From assembly GCA_963756515.1 (NCBI GenBank), contig CAVWNV010000007.1, positions 1 through 64,000 on the forward strand: 64,000 nt of DNA, given 5' to 3'. Positions within the stretch are counted from its first letter, which is position 1; each line of letters starts with the position of its first letter. The stretch is from Bog-756 sp963756515. Lineage in GTDB: Bacteria; Actinomycetota; Acidimicrobiia; Acidimicrobiales; RAAP-2. Below the pieces are notes generated by a model. That model was not told the DNA's origin. It saw only the letters and a program-made list of their open reading frames with translations, and made no database searches. This document shows positions 16,541 through 24,755 of the stretch, piece after piece. The position numbers were made by a program, and so were the translations under genes.

Positions 16541-17473
16541 TTGAAAATTGGAATCGTGGGAACTGGAGCGATGGGCTCGGTATACACCGGTCTGCTCGGC
16601 AAGGCCGGGTACGAGGTGTGGGCCATCGACACGTGGCAGGAACATATCGATGCCATCGCCGCGTCCGGACTGACCGTCTCGGGTGCCAGCGGCACCTTCG
16701 TGGTGGACGGTATCCACGTGGGACACTCGCCCGAGGACGCCGGCCCGTGTGACGTGTGGGTCATCGCGACGAAGGCTCCGGACGTCGAAGACGTAGCGGG
16801 CGAGGTCGCCCCGTTGCTCCGGCCCGACGATGTGGTCATCGCATTCCAGAACGGGCTCGGTTCCGGTGATCGGGTGGCTCGCCGGATTCCGCCTGAGCAC
16901 ATCCTCATCGGAATCGCGGAGGGGTTTGGCTCATCCATCCCTGAGCCCGGGCACGTGCACCATGAAGGCATGCGCCTCATCCGTATCGGTGAGATGCATG
17001 GTGGTATCACCGACCGGGTCGAGGGAATCGAGCGGGCCTGGCGCGATGCCGGATTCAACGTCCAGGCGTTCGCGGACGTGAACCTTATGATCTGGGAGAA
17101 GTTTCTCTGCAACGTCACACTCAGCGCTCCCTGCGCAGTCTTCGATGTCACCGTGGGCCAGTTGATGTCGAATCCCGAATACTGGAGGGTGGCGCTCGGC
17201 TGCACATCGGAGGCGTACCGGCTCGGCCTGGCCAAGGGAGTCGGGTTCCTGTTTGACGACCCAATTCGCTACGTGTCTGAGTTCGCCGCGACGATTCCCA
17301 ACGCCAGTCCGTCCATGCGCCTCGACCACATCGCCCGCCGAACGTCAGAGGTTGACGTCATCAACGGACAGGTCGTCACGTTGAGTCACGAACTCGGGCT
17401 CGAGGCGCCATACAACGAGACTCTCTGTGCCATTCTGCGTCGCCGCGAAGAGCAGTTCGAGATGGTCGACTAG
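16541..17473 (+). CDS. Ketopantoate reductase-like (ApbA/PanE family) dehydrogenase
   Basis: NADP-dependent 2-ketoacid reductase fold, 310 aa. N-terminal Rossmann motif IGIVGTGAMGSVYTGLL (residues 3-19), the middle signature FQNGLGS, and a C-terminal all-helical ApbA_C domain with WEKFLCNVTLSAPCA (the catalytic Lys region) and a late ERRxxE-like stretch. Family members reduce 2-dehydropantoate in CoA synthesis, but many paralogues act on other 2-keto acids. TTG 16541 follows a GGGGA; upstream frame residues are not family-like. No other pantothenate genes are here, so a paralogue with a different substrate is likely. Confidence 0.82.
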   Translation: MKIGIVGTGAMGSVYTGLLGKAGYEVWAIDTWQEHIDAIAASGLTVSGASGTFVVDGIHVGHSPEDAGPCDVWVIATKAPDVEDVAGEVAPLLRPDDVVIAFQNGLGSGDRVARRIPPEHILIGIAEGFGSSIPEPGHVHHEGMRLIRIGEMHGGITDRVEGIERAWRDAGFNVQAFADVNLMIWEKFLCNVTLSAPCAVFDVTVGQLMSNPEYWRVALGCTSEAYRLGLAKGVGFLFDDPIRYVSEFAATIPNASPSMRLDHIARRTSEVDVINGQVVTLSHELGLEAPYNETLCAILRRREEQFEMVD

Positions 17474-17569
17474 CGCGGTCCAGCGTTCAGATACGCCGGT
17501 CGCTCGCCGGTTACGTCCGGTCCGGTTGTCGGCCTGCGGGTGCGCGGTGGATCACAATGGAGTGTGCGG

Positions 17570-18097
17570 ATGTTCGTGGCGGTGTGGCCCGATGATGCGA
17601 CTCTCGAGCGTCTATCCGAGTTGGAACTGGCTCCTACCGAAGGTCTCAGGCCTGTCACGTCGGGACAGTGGCATGTCACTCTCCGTTTTCTCGGTGATGT
17701 CGACGCTGCCCTTCTACCCGCCCTGGTGGGCGCGCTCAGGAGTGCAGCCGCAATGTTGCCGAACTCGATCCACTGCGAGATCGGCCCGGAAACCGCCTGG
17801 TTCGGGGGCGATCGGGTGCTCCAGATCCCCGCGGTGGGACTGGGTGAGGCGGCCGATGCCGTTCGCGTTGCGACCCTGGGTGTTGTTCCTGACGCACATC
17901 ACGGGAGACCACAGTTCACCGGGCACCTGACCGTGGCCCGTGCGAAAGGCCGCCGACTCACAGCATCAGCGTATGCGGCCCTCGGTGGGATACCCTTCGC
18001 AGCATCGTTCGAGGTCGAATCCTTCGATCTGGTGGAGTCGCAACTCTCGACGGAGAGCCCGCGATACACAACCCTGGAACGAATCTCCCTGCGGTGA
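17570..18097 (+). CDS. thpR: RNA 2',3'-cyclic phosphodiesterase (ThpR/LigT)
   Basis: Two-histidine phosphoesterase of 175 aa with both catalytic HxT motifs: HVTLRFLG (His35, Thr37) and HLTVARAKG (His119, Thr121). The family opens 2',3'-cyclic phosphates on RNA and can join 2'-5' ends of tRNA halves. Length is normal. ATG 17570 is preceded by TGGAG with 7-nt spacing; an in-frame GTG two codons upstream (17564) is an alternative. Lies 96 nt after the reductase gene on the same strand. Confidence 0.9.
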   Translation: MFVAVWPDDATLERLSELELAPTEGLRPVTSGQWHVTLRFLGDVDAALLPALVGALRSAAAMLPNSIHCEIGPETAWFGGDRVLQIPAVGLGEAADAVRVATLGVVPDAHHGRPQFTGHLTVARAKGRRLTASAYAALGGIPFAASFEVESFDLVESQLSTESPRYTTLERISLR

Positions 18098-18223
18098 CAA
18101 TCAGCTGAGTCCGCCGGTTGAGGTGGGAGAAGGCCCCCCTGGCGAGGTTCCCTCGTACCCGGCGCCGAACTCGCCAACGGGGCACTCGGAGCCCGACCGT
18201 GACTCGTGCCCGACCGCGTCGGC

Positions 18224-18433
18224 TCAGTGGTCGGCTCGGCGCGGTCCCGACCCAGTATGGGAAGTAGGTGCATCGCACCAGGGTCCCAGCAGCGACCGCT
18301 CCAACGTGCAGAGCTCGTGATAGCGGTCCCGATCCATGTCGTCCCAGCCGTAGCGCGTTCGAGCGGCGATCAGATCGTCGAGCTCGCGCCGGACGATGGT
18401 GATGTCTCTCTGGTCGATGGCCGAAAACTCCAT
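18224..18433 (-). CDS. Small hypothetical protein (69 aa)
   Basis: An open frame with protein-like composition: an N-terminal helical stretch (FSAIDQRDITIVRRELDDLIAARTRYGWDDMDRDRYHELCTLERSLL) rich in Asp, Arg and Leu, then a less ordered tail. No family recognised and no clear ribosome-binding site at ATG 18433, so it is a moderate call. It converges with the RNA ligase gene. Confidence 0.4.
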   Translation of the reverse strand: MEFSAIDQRDITIVRRELDDLIAARTRYGWDDMDRDRYHELCTLERSLLGPWCDAPTSHTGSGPRRADH

Positions 18434-18577
18434 GCTGAAAGTATCAATCCCTAGGTGTGGCTTCGATCAGGGCCAAAGGTCCTTTTGTGGCGACGATCCC
18501 TCGTGCCCGGCGACCGGACCCACCCAGGTGCTGTGACCGGAGACGCTCTGACCGGACCCCGATAGCTGGTCCACTCG

Positions 18578-19438
18578 CTATGCGAGCTGTGGCTGTTGTT
18601 GTTGGTTGAGCCAGGCCTCGACGAACTCGACCGGCGTGAGCCAGCCGTGTGCGCTGTGGGGCCTGTTGTTGTTGTAGTCGATCCGCCAGTCCTCGGTGAG
18701 AACCTGAGCCTCGAGCAGGCTGTCGAAGACCTGGCCGTTCAGGTGCTCGTCCCGCATCCGTCCGTTGAAGCTCTCGATCCAGGCGTTCTGCCAAGGACTG
18801 CCCGGATCGATGAACACGGTGTCGGTGCCGTTGAACCGGCACCAGTCGGCCACCGCGTAGGCGATGAACTCGGGTCCGTTGTCGAAGCGCACGTAGACCG
18901 GAGCTCCTCGCTCCTTGGCCAGGCGCTCGAGCGTGGCCACCACGCCGTCGGCGTCGATGGAGCGGGCCACGTCGGTGGCCAGGGCCTCCCGGGTGAACTC
19001 GTCGACGACGTTCAGGATCTTGAGCATTCTCCCGTCTCGGGTCTGATCGAACTGGAAGTCCATGGCCCAGACGCACGTTGGGCCGGATGGGGCACATGGC
19101 CCCGACCGGCTGGCCGATGCCCCGGAGGGGCTTCTTCCGCTTCCGATAGGGCACACGCAGGCCTTCTGCGATCCAGAGGCGGTGGATCCGCTTGTGGTTG
19201 GCCCGCCACCCGGCCTGCTTGGCGGCCACCGCCGCCCGTCGCCAGCCCCAGCGGGGCCGACACTTGGCGAAGTCCCGGAGGAAGGCCCGGAGAGCCAGCT
19301 CGTCGTCGGTGGGATCGGGGGCTTGAGCCGCTGGGTCGATCGGGGTTGGCCGACCACCCGGCACGCTCGCCGTTCAGTCACCCCGAACTGGGCCTGCAGG
19401 GCCACGACGGCCCGCCGGCGGCAGTCCGGGGTCAGAAG
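18578..19438 (-). pseudogene. IS3-family transposase OrfB (DDE integrase), two frameshifts
   Basis: Catalytic part of the transposase. Read in the -1 frame from the end of orfA it begins LLTPDCRRRAVVALQAQFGVT and ends with the rve integrase core: Asp in WAMDFQFDQT, Asp in VRFDNGPEF and Glu in NAWIESFNGR, with the usual 35-residue D-E spacing, then YNNNRPHSAHGWLTP. The middle (about 19320 to 19074: DDELALRAFLRDFAKCRPRWGW and so on to RKRKKPLRGIG) is conserved only in another frame. A one-base loss near 19316-19321 and a one-base gain near 19072-19075 explain this. Unless these are sequence errors, the transposase is inactive. Confidence 0.8.
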
Positions 19439-19710
19439 TTTCCCCGGTTCAGCTCCTTCAGCATGTCGATGTCGAGGGCCTGGTCGGCCACGATGCGCTT
19501 CAGGCGCTGGTTCTCCTTCTCCAGCTCCTTCAGCTTCTTGGCGTCGTCGGCCTTCATCCCGCCGTACTGGTTCCGCCACCGGTGCCAGGTCGACTCGGTG
19601 ATCTCCAGGTGCCGGGAGACCTCCTCGATGTTCTGGCCCTCGCCGAGCAGCTTCTCGCCCTCGGCCAGTTTGCGGATGATCTGCTCGGGGGTGTGCTTAC
19701 GGTTCTTCAT
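19432..19710 (-). CDS. IS3-family OrfA (DNA-binding subunit)
   Basis: A 92-aa helix-turn-helix and leucine-zipper protein: KHTPEQIIRKLAEGEKLLGEG, IEEVSRHLEITESTWHRWRNQYGGM, then a coiled coil (KKLKELEKENQRLKRIVADQALDIDMLKELN), the standard OrfA plan that binds the terminal repeats. ATG 19710 follows AAGGAGG. Close to its 3' end lies the canonical slippery heptamer G-GGA-AAC (19444-19438 on the minus strand) in the right phase to make an OrfAB fusion by -1 frameshifting. OrfA itself looks intact. Confidence 0.88.
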   Translation of the reverse strand: MKNRKHTPEQIIRKLAEGEKLLGEGQNIEEVSRHLEITESTWHRWRNQYGGMKADDAKKLKELEKENQRLKRIVADQALDIDMLKELNRGNF

Positions 19711-19848
19711 GGCTGTGCTGTCCTCCTTCCCCAAAATAATGGGGGTCTGGACTCGCACAGCGGGTGGATCAGTTCACGGGGACCCGGTCACCTCGAGGAA
19801 CCCAACGGACTGGAGCGATCAAGCTCCCATCTGCAATATCGTGGCCGG

Positions 19849-20481
19849 ATGGCAGACGATCCTCATAGAAGCGGTCGGTCCGTCCCGGTTGGGGCGAACC
19901 GAGCCATCGAGTTCGACGCCGCCTACGAGGGCACACCCCCCTGGGACGTCGGTCATCCACAGCCGGCCTTCTCGGAGCTGGCGGGTTCCGGCGCTGTGGC
20001 CGGCCGGACCCTCGACGTCGGATGCGGTACCGGTGAGCACGCCCTCCTGGCCGCCGGTATCGGCCTCGAAGCAACCGGTATCGATCTGTCTCCCCGGGCT
20101 ATTCGACTCGCCCAGCTGAAGGCCGGTCAGCGGAACCTCGACGCCCGATTCTTCGTGGAGAATGCGCTGGAGATGGACGACACCGAGGTGCGTTACAACA
20201 CCGTCTTGGACTGTGGTCTGTTCCACGTCTTCGATGACCGGGATCGGGCTCGTTTGGTTGGGAACCTTCACGCAGTTCTTGTTCCCGGCGGCCGCTATTT
20301 CATGCTGTGCTTCAGTGACCGCCAGCCGGGCGACTGGGGTCCGCGACGGGTGAGCCGAGCAGAGGTCGAGGCGAGCTTTGTCGATGGTTGGTCGCTCGAT
20401 TCGATCGAAGCTTCCAGGATCAGCATCACCATCGATCCGGAGGGTGCCCATGCCTGGCTCGTCGCCGCCACCCGTCTCTGA
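19849..20481 (+). CDS. Class I SAM-dependent methyltransferase
   Basis: A 210-aa methyltransferase: SAM-binding motif I TLDVGCGTGEHALLAA, acidic residue region ATGIDLSPRAIRLAQLKA, motif II-like TVLDCGLFHVFDD and motif III LVPGGRYFMLCFSD. Beyond motif I it opens with EFDAAYEGTPPWDVGHPQPAFSEL, the start seen in thiopurine-methyltransferase-like and tellurite-resistance-type small methyltransferases. Substrate unknown. The open frame runs back into the IS element, but ATG 19849 gives the natural length. The IS ends about 90 bp upstream and may have replaced its native promoter. Confidence 0.85.
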   Translation: MADDPHRSGRSVPVGANRAIEFDAAYEGTPPWDVGHPQPAFSELAGSGAVAGRTLDVGCGTGEHALLAAGIGLEATGIDLSPRAIRLAQLKAGQRNLDARFFVENALEMDDTEVRYNTVLDCGLFHVFDDRDRARLVGNLHAVLVPGGRYFMLCFSDRQPGDWGPRRVSRAEVEASFVDGWSLDSIEASRISITIDPEGAHAWLVAATRL

Positions 20482-20516
20482 AGGTCCTCATGGCAATCGA
20501 TGACGGGAAGGTACCG

Positions 20517-22010
20517 ATGAGGGGGGAGGTACGGCCGTCGGCGGTGGGTGGGCGCCGAAGACGCCGGACCCGGTGGGCGCTTCTTCTCGTGTGCGGCTTC
20601 GCTCTGGCCCTACTCGCCGACTCGTTGGTGCCGGGCGAGGGGGTGGCGTCGGGAGCGTCTCGGCCGACGGCCCCCATCGCTTGGACCCCGTGCCCGACCG
20701 ACAGCGGTTACCAATGCGGCCGGCTGCCGGTTCCGATCGACTATCAGGACCCCGGCAGGGGTTCGTTGCGTCTGGCGGTGATCGAGCATCCCGTGGCCCA
20801 CAGCAGGGGTGTCATCGTCTTCAATCCCGGCGGGCCCGGTGAGAGCGGAGTACTCATCCTGCCGTTACTGGCTTCGCTCATGCCCGCCTCGGTGCAGGAA
20901 CAGTTCACGATGGTCAGCTTCGACGAACGAGGTACCGGATCGAGTGATCCGTTGCTCTGCGGTCCCTCTCCTGTGGCCGCGAGCAGCGCGGTTGCCGGCA
21001 CGGAGACAGCGGTCCGGGTGTTCTCCGGGCTGGAGCGCTCGTGTAGCGCCCACTACCCCTCGCTACTGCCGACCGTGACCACGACCACGTCGGCCCGGGA
21101 CATGGACCGTCTGAGGGCGGCTCTCGGCGCGTCACGGATCGACTTCTACGGCCTCTCCTACGGAACCGCACTCGGGTCTGTGTACCGGCAGCTGTTTCCC
21201 AGCCATGTTCGGGCCATGGTGCTCGATGGCGCGGTCGACGCCAACCTGAGCCTGTCCACTGACGCCACGGCCGAGGCGCCGGCCATCGAGAATGCACTCG
21301 ACCACGTGTTGACCGAGTGCGCCGCCTTTCCCGGCTGCCCACTGGGGGCAGATCCGGTGACCTTCTACCGGGACCTGCAGCAACGGCTTTCCCAGCATCC
21401 ACTTTCTCCGCCGGGTGACGGCGACAGCACTCCGGTGACCGAGGGGGACCTGGCCACGGCGACGTTGCTCTACCTGTCCGCGCCGAGCCTCACCCCGGGC
21501 TTCTTCGCTGCGCTGACGGCGGCGGCTGACGGCAATGGTGAACCGCTCCGGTCGATGGCGCTGGGCCTGGAAACCGATCTCGACGCCAAATCGCTGGTCG
21601 GCCCATTGTGGGCCATCACCTGCAATGACGCTGTGGGCCATCCCGACGGCGCCACCACGGCACGGCTAGCCCGGTCCTTGGCGGCACGCTACCCCCTCGG
21701 TGGGGCCGAAGCAGTGTCGAACAACCTGATCGGTTGCCCGGGTTGGATGGGGTCGAGCCGGGCCATCGGCCACCTCTCTCTGGTTCGCGCCCCGGCACCG
21801 CTGGTCATTGGCAACACCTTCGATCCCAACACCCCCTACGTGTCGGCCCGGCGGCTTGCTTCGGACATCGGGGGTCGATTGGCCACCTACGTGGGGTACG
21901 GGCACACGTGGCTGCTCAACGGATCGGCCGATCCCTGTATGCAGGCCGTGGTCAGCACCTTCCTCGCCGACGGCGTACTGCCGGTCCGCGGTACTCGCTG
22001 CCCAGCCTGA
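20517..22010 (+). CDS. Secreted TAP-like alpha/beta-hydrolase (tripeptidyl aminopeptidase family)
   Basis: Exported serine peptidase-like hydrolase of 497 aa. A basic n-region (GGRRRRRTRW) and hydrophobic core (ALLLVCGFALALLA) form a signal peptide; the hydrolase core has the oxyanion loop NPGGPGESG (103-111), nucleophile Ser214 in GLSYGTA, Asp in NTFDPNTPY and His in GYGHTW, with the C-terminal TAP domain cysteines. Related enzymes cut N-terminal tripeptides or hydrolyse esters. ATG 20517 has GGAAGG 5 nt upstream; ATG 20490 (AAGG upstream) is a possible earlier start. A lipoprotein paralogue lies at 57194-58765. Confidence 0.88.
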   Translation: MRGEVRPSAVGGRRRRRTRWALLLVCGFALALLADSLVPGEGVASGASRPTAPIAWTPCPTDSGYQCGRLPVPIDYQDPGRGSLRLAVIEHPVAHSRGVIVFNPGGPGESGVLILPLLASLMPASVQEQFTMVSFDERGTGSSDPLLCGPSPVAASSAVAGTETAVRVFSGLERSCSAHYPSLLPTVTTTTSARDMDRLRAALGASRIDFYGLSYGTALGSVYRQLFPSHVRAMVLDGAVDANLSLSTDATAEAPAIENALDHVLTECAAFPGCPLGADPVTFYRDLQQRLSQHPLSPPGDGDSTPVTEGDLATATLLYLSAPSLTPGFFAALTAAADGNGEPLRSMALGLETDLDAKSLVGPLWAITCNDAVGHPDGATTARLARSLAARYPLGGAEAVSNNLIGCPGWMGSSRAIGHLSLVRAPAPLVIGNTFDPNTPYVSARRLASDIGGRLATYVGYGHTWLLNGSADPCMQAVVSTFLADGVLPVRGTRCPA

Positions 22011-22099
22011 TCAGGTCCGGCCAAGGCCACCATCCGAGGCGGGGACTCCTCCTATGGCAGCGGTCATCGGAACCTGAACCCGCTGTGGTGTACTGAGTC

Positions 22100-22285
22100 A
22101 TGTTCTATGTGATCATTTTTTCCATACTTGCCATCATTCTGGTCGTCGGCGGTATCTCCGGAATGTCACGCCGCCGCAGGAATCTGGAACGAGAGGAGCA
22201 CCACGATTCGGCGACCAAATCTGCTCGGAGAAACCGCAAGCGTCAACGATCGCAGTCCCGCCACGACCGGCGTAAACGACACTGA
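22100..22285 (+). CDS. Small membrane protein with basic tail (61 aa)
   Basis: One N-terminal membrane helix (YVIIFSILAIILVVGGISGM) followed by a highly basic, Arg/Lys/Ser/His-rich cytoplasmic tail. No family recognised. The frame overlaps, on the opposite strand, the end of the clipped membrane protein gene at 22166-22504; TGTACT lies 5 nt before ATG 22100, so a leaderless transcript is possible. Moderate confidence that it is expressed. Confidence 0.45.
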   Translation: MFYVIIFSILAIILVVGGISGMSRRRRNLEREEHHDSATKSARRNRKRQRSQSRHDRRKRH

Positions 22286-22504
22286 ACCGTCGGCACCGAC
22301 GACGATCGCCATGCGCCAGCCGGTGTAACCAGCCCGTCTCCCGGTCACGAAGCCCCAGAATCCCAGGGATGCAACGCCGACCCAGAGAGTGACTTGGATG
22401 GCGTCGAAGAGCGACACCCCGAAACCGAAGAGCACCGGGACGATGACGAGAGGTGGAACGCATAGCTCGTTCAGGTCACCTCGGGTGGCCCGATTCGTTT
22501 GCAA
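22166..22504 (-). pseudogene. Clipped small membrane protein gene
   Basis: The first 70 residues (LNELCVPPLVIVPVLFGFGVSLFDAIQVTLWVGVASLGFWGFVTGRRAGYTGWRMAIVVGADG) form two membrane helices around a VTGRRAG loop, the plan of a common actinobacterial two- to four-helix protein. The expected further helix is missing: from about 22300 leftward the frame turns into Ser/Arg-rich sequence antisense to the 61-aa gene. TTG 22504 is the only upstream start. Read as a 3'-truncated remnant; a short intact protein is the alternative. Confidence 0.4.
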
Positions 22505-22589
22505 CTAGCTTCGTCACTGCCTGCGCCGTTGTGGACGAGGATCGGGATTCCGAGGGTCGTATCCGGATCGAACATGAGATAGGTGACAC

Positions 22590-23264
22590 GTGCTCAAAGT
22601 CGTCATAGGAGAGATTCTCCCCCTGGCCCTGGTGGTCACGATCTCGCCATTGAACATCATCCCCGCCATCCTCCTCCTCTTCACCGGCAGACCCCTCGCC
22701 AATGCCCTCAGCTTCCTGGTGGGATTCATCGGGGGTGTCGCCATCGTCCTGGGGCTGCTCATCGTGGTCGGAGGGGCGATCGCCTTGTCGCCCGGTTCCG
22801 GCCACTCCTCGTGGGCCGGAATCTTGAAGCTGATCCTTGGGGTGTACCTCTTGATAGCCGCGGTCCGGAAGTTTCGTGGTCGGCCGAGACCAGGAGAGGA
22901 GGGCTCACTGCCGAACTGGATGAGTGGCATCAGCGGATACACCCCGGGCCGTTCTCTCGGCGCCGGCGCCGTGCTGGGCGCCTGCAATCCCAAGAACGTT
23001 GTCGTGGCGCTGGCAACCGCTGCCGCCATCGCCGCGGGAGGGTTGTCCGCCGGACAACAGGTGGCCGCTAGCGCTGCATACGTCTTCGTCGCCGTCCTGG
23101 GGGTCGCGGCCCCGATCCTGGTGATGATCTTGCTCGGAGACAAGGCACCAGACGTGCTCGAGGATTGGAACGTTTGGCTCAGGCACAACAACGCCACCGT
23201 CATGTCCGTGTTGTTCGTGATATTCGGCGTGGTGCTGATCGGGCAAGGTGTCGCGGCGGCCTAG
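22590..23264 (+). CDS. GAP-family (sulfolipid-1 addressing-like) membrane protein
   Basis: A 224-aa six-helix protein of the GAP/Sap family, related to LysE-type transporters. It begins VIGEILPLALVVTISPLNIIPAILLLFTGRP, with the family proline-rich first helix, has a second half-repeat GAVLGACNPKNVVVALATAAAIA (N-P-K-N motif) and ends in a C-terminal helix. Mycobacterial members help move glycolipids to the envelope; the cargo here is unknown. GTG 22590 starts the frame. It converges with the F420-type oxidoreductase gene. Confidence 0.85.
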   Translation: MLKVVIGEILPLALVVTISPLNIIPAILLLFTGRPLANALSFLVGFIGGVAIVLGLLIVVGGAIALSPGSGHSSWAGILKLILGVYLLIAAVRKFRGRPRPGEEGSLPNWMSGISGYTPGRSLGAGAVLGACNPKNVVVALATAAAIAAGGLSAGQQVAASAAYVFVAVLGVAAPILVMILLGDKAPDVLEDWNVWLRHNNATVMSVLFVIFGVVLIGQGVAAA

Positions 23265-23315
23265 ACCTCCCGAACCCAACGTGCCTGGTGGCGACCGACC
23301 CATCGGTGCAGAGGC

Positions 23316-24188
23316 CTAGTGCGAAGGCACGACGCCCCAATCGCGGGCCAACGACGCCACCCACCGATCTGCGACCTCCGGATCGGCGGGAGGTGCTTCG
23401 ACGACGACGAGCTCGTCGACACCCAGCTCTGCCAGGCGCCGGAGATCGCCCACCTTGGCGTCGTGTACCGAAACCGCCACATGGACCGACGCCACGTCCC
23501 GACCTGTTTCCCTGCAGCGGGTGGCCAGATGGTCGACGCGGTCGGGAATCTCGTCCATGGCGAGGTTGAAGCCGTACCAGCCGTCGCCGTATGCAGCCAC
23601 CCGGGCCAGTGCCCGATCGGAGTTTCCGCCCAGGATGACCGGGACCCGCCCATTCTTCACGGGCTTCGGGTAGCACCGGACGGACCGGAATTGGGTGAAC
23701 TCACCGTCGAAGGATGCTTCACCCTCCCGCCAAAGGGTCCGCATGACCTCCACATGCTCGTGGGTGCGGGCCACCCGCTCATCGAAGGGGACTCCAATGG
23801 CAGCAAACTCTTCTGAGGACCACCCGATCCCGACTCCGAGCGCGAACCGTCCGCTCGAAAGGACGTCGAGGGTTGCCGCCTGTTTGGCGGTGAGGATCGG
23901 GTTGTGCTCGGCGAGAAGGAGAATGCCCGTGGCCAGGCGGATCCGTGACGTCAACGCGGCCATGAATGCCAGCGCGGCCAGGGGATCGAGCCAATCGGCA
24001 TCGGAGGGAACGGCGATGCGGCCGTCGGGGGAGTACGGGTAGGGCGAGTCGGGTCTGTCGATCATCACGATGTGCTCTCCTGACCAGAGGGTGGAGAATC
24101 CGGCCACATCCGCTGCCGCTGCCACCGCCCTGATCACCCCTGGATCGGCACCGGAGCCGATGCCGAGGGCATGGAGTCCCACTCGCAT
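23316..24188 (-). CDS. LLM-class F420-dependent oxidoreductase
   Basis: Luciferase-like TIM-barrel enzyme, 290 aa, using coenzyme F420 or flavin. Characteristic stretches: AAADVAGFSTLWSGEHIVM near the N-terminus, RIRLATGILLLAEHNPILTAKQAATLDVLSSGRFALGVGIGW (conserved GIGW) and PVILGGNSDRALARVAAYGDGWYGF. It matches the TIGR03619-like subgroup by length and order. The substrate is not evident; neighbours give no pathway. ATG 24188 has no obvious ribosome-binding site. Confidence 0.88.
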   Translation of the reverse strand: MRVGLHALGIGSGADPGVIRAVAAAADVAGFSTLWSGEHIVMIDRPDSPYPYSPDGRIAVPSDADWLDPLAALAFMAALTSRIRLATGILLLAEHNPILTAKQAATLDVLSSGRFALGVGIGWSSEEFAAIGVPFDERVARTHEHVEVMRTLWREGEASFDGEFTQFRSVRCYPKPVKNGRVPVILGGNSDRALARVAAYGDGWYGFNLAMDEIPDRVDHLATRCRETGRDVASVHVAVSVHDAKVGDLRRLAELGVDELVVVEAPPADPEVADRWVASLARDWGVVPSH

Positions 24189-24242
24189 CCGGTCATCATC
24201 CCACCAACCGGCATCTACCGAGGGCTGAACCCGGACTACCGG

Positions 24243-24479
24243 TCAGTCCTCGGGAAGAGCGGCAAATTCCCGTTTGGTGTTCCTGTACCAGGCCATTCCC
24301 GACCAGGGATGCCTCCACCTGCCCTTCATGTCCTTCAAGGCATCCTTGTGCGATTCATCACCGCTACCGACCGTGGTTCGCAGATGGCTGTCTTGCGCCT
24401 TTATCACCTCGTCTGCGGTATTTCCATGGAGCGCGAGGTCACACGGCCCACCCAATTGCTTGCAGGTCATCGTCTTCAT
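24243..24479 (-). CDS. DUF1059 small protein
   Basis: A 78-aa DUF1059 protein: MKTMTCKQLGGPCDLALHGN (Cys6 and Cys13 of a metal-site-like CxxxGGxC arrangement), TADEVIKAQDSHLR and a C-terminal DALKDMKGRWRHPWSGMAWYR. Members are short and presumed metal binding, with unknown function. ATG 24479 is supported by GGGAGGA about 11 nt upstream; the frame is open further, but the extra residues are Arg/Pro-rich and antisense-like. Confidence 0.85.
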   Translation of the reverse strand: MKTMTCKQLGGPCDLALHGNTADEVIKAQDSHLRTTVGSGDESHKDALKDMKGRWRHPWSGMAWYRNTKREFAALPED

Positions 24480-24513
24480 GAGTCGGGCTTCCTCCCAGTG
24501 AATTCGGACCATC

Positions 24514-24553
24514 GAGCCGGCCGAGCGCCGGCCGAGCGCCGGCCGAGACGGCC
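24514..24553. repeat. Short GC-rich tandem repeat
   Basis: Two full copies of GAGCGCCGGCC flanked by partial copies (GAGCCGGCC before, GAGACGGCC after), an 11-bp tandem array in the 276-bp spacer between the QueA-like and DUF1059 genes. Nothing else was recognised in that spacer. Confidence 0.6.
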
Positions 24554-24755
24554 AACACCATGCGGCAACAGTAGGTTGACGCCCCATCGGTTGCTTCTCC
24601 GATCGTGCTCGGTGTCGGCCCACTGGCCGTGGCCACGCCATCGCCATCAACCGAACGAGCCAGGCAGCGCCCCCCAGTGGTACTCAACCCTCGGCATTGC
24701 CATACTCGGACGTGGGGTCGCAGCAGGGTCTCAGAGCCGTTTCGACGAATGCCGG

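Larger units (their letters stand above)
18549..19757 (-). mobile_element. IS3-family (IS407-like) insertion sequence, frame-disrupted
   Basis: About 1.2 kb holding orfA and orfB of an IS3-family element of the IS407 type, transcribed leftward. Imperfect terminal repeats are suggested by TGACCGGACCCCGAT at the left end (18549-18563) and AGTCCAGACCCCCAT read on the minus strand at the right end (about 19739-19753), which agree at 11 of 15 positions; target-site duplication could not be confirmed, so the limits are approximate. Only one copy is present in the window. Confidence 0.6.

Noticed and set aside
18444..19364. 306-codon minus-strand frame as a separate gene
   Set aside because: Its middle is the displaced part of transposase OrfB and the rest is out-of-frame; it is a frameshift effect, not a gene.
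24514..24553. Tandem repeat as a CRISPR or origin element
   Set aside because: Only two full 11-bp units, no spacers, and no associated genes; treated as a simple repeat.
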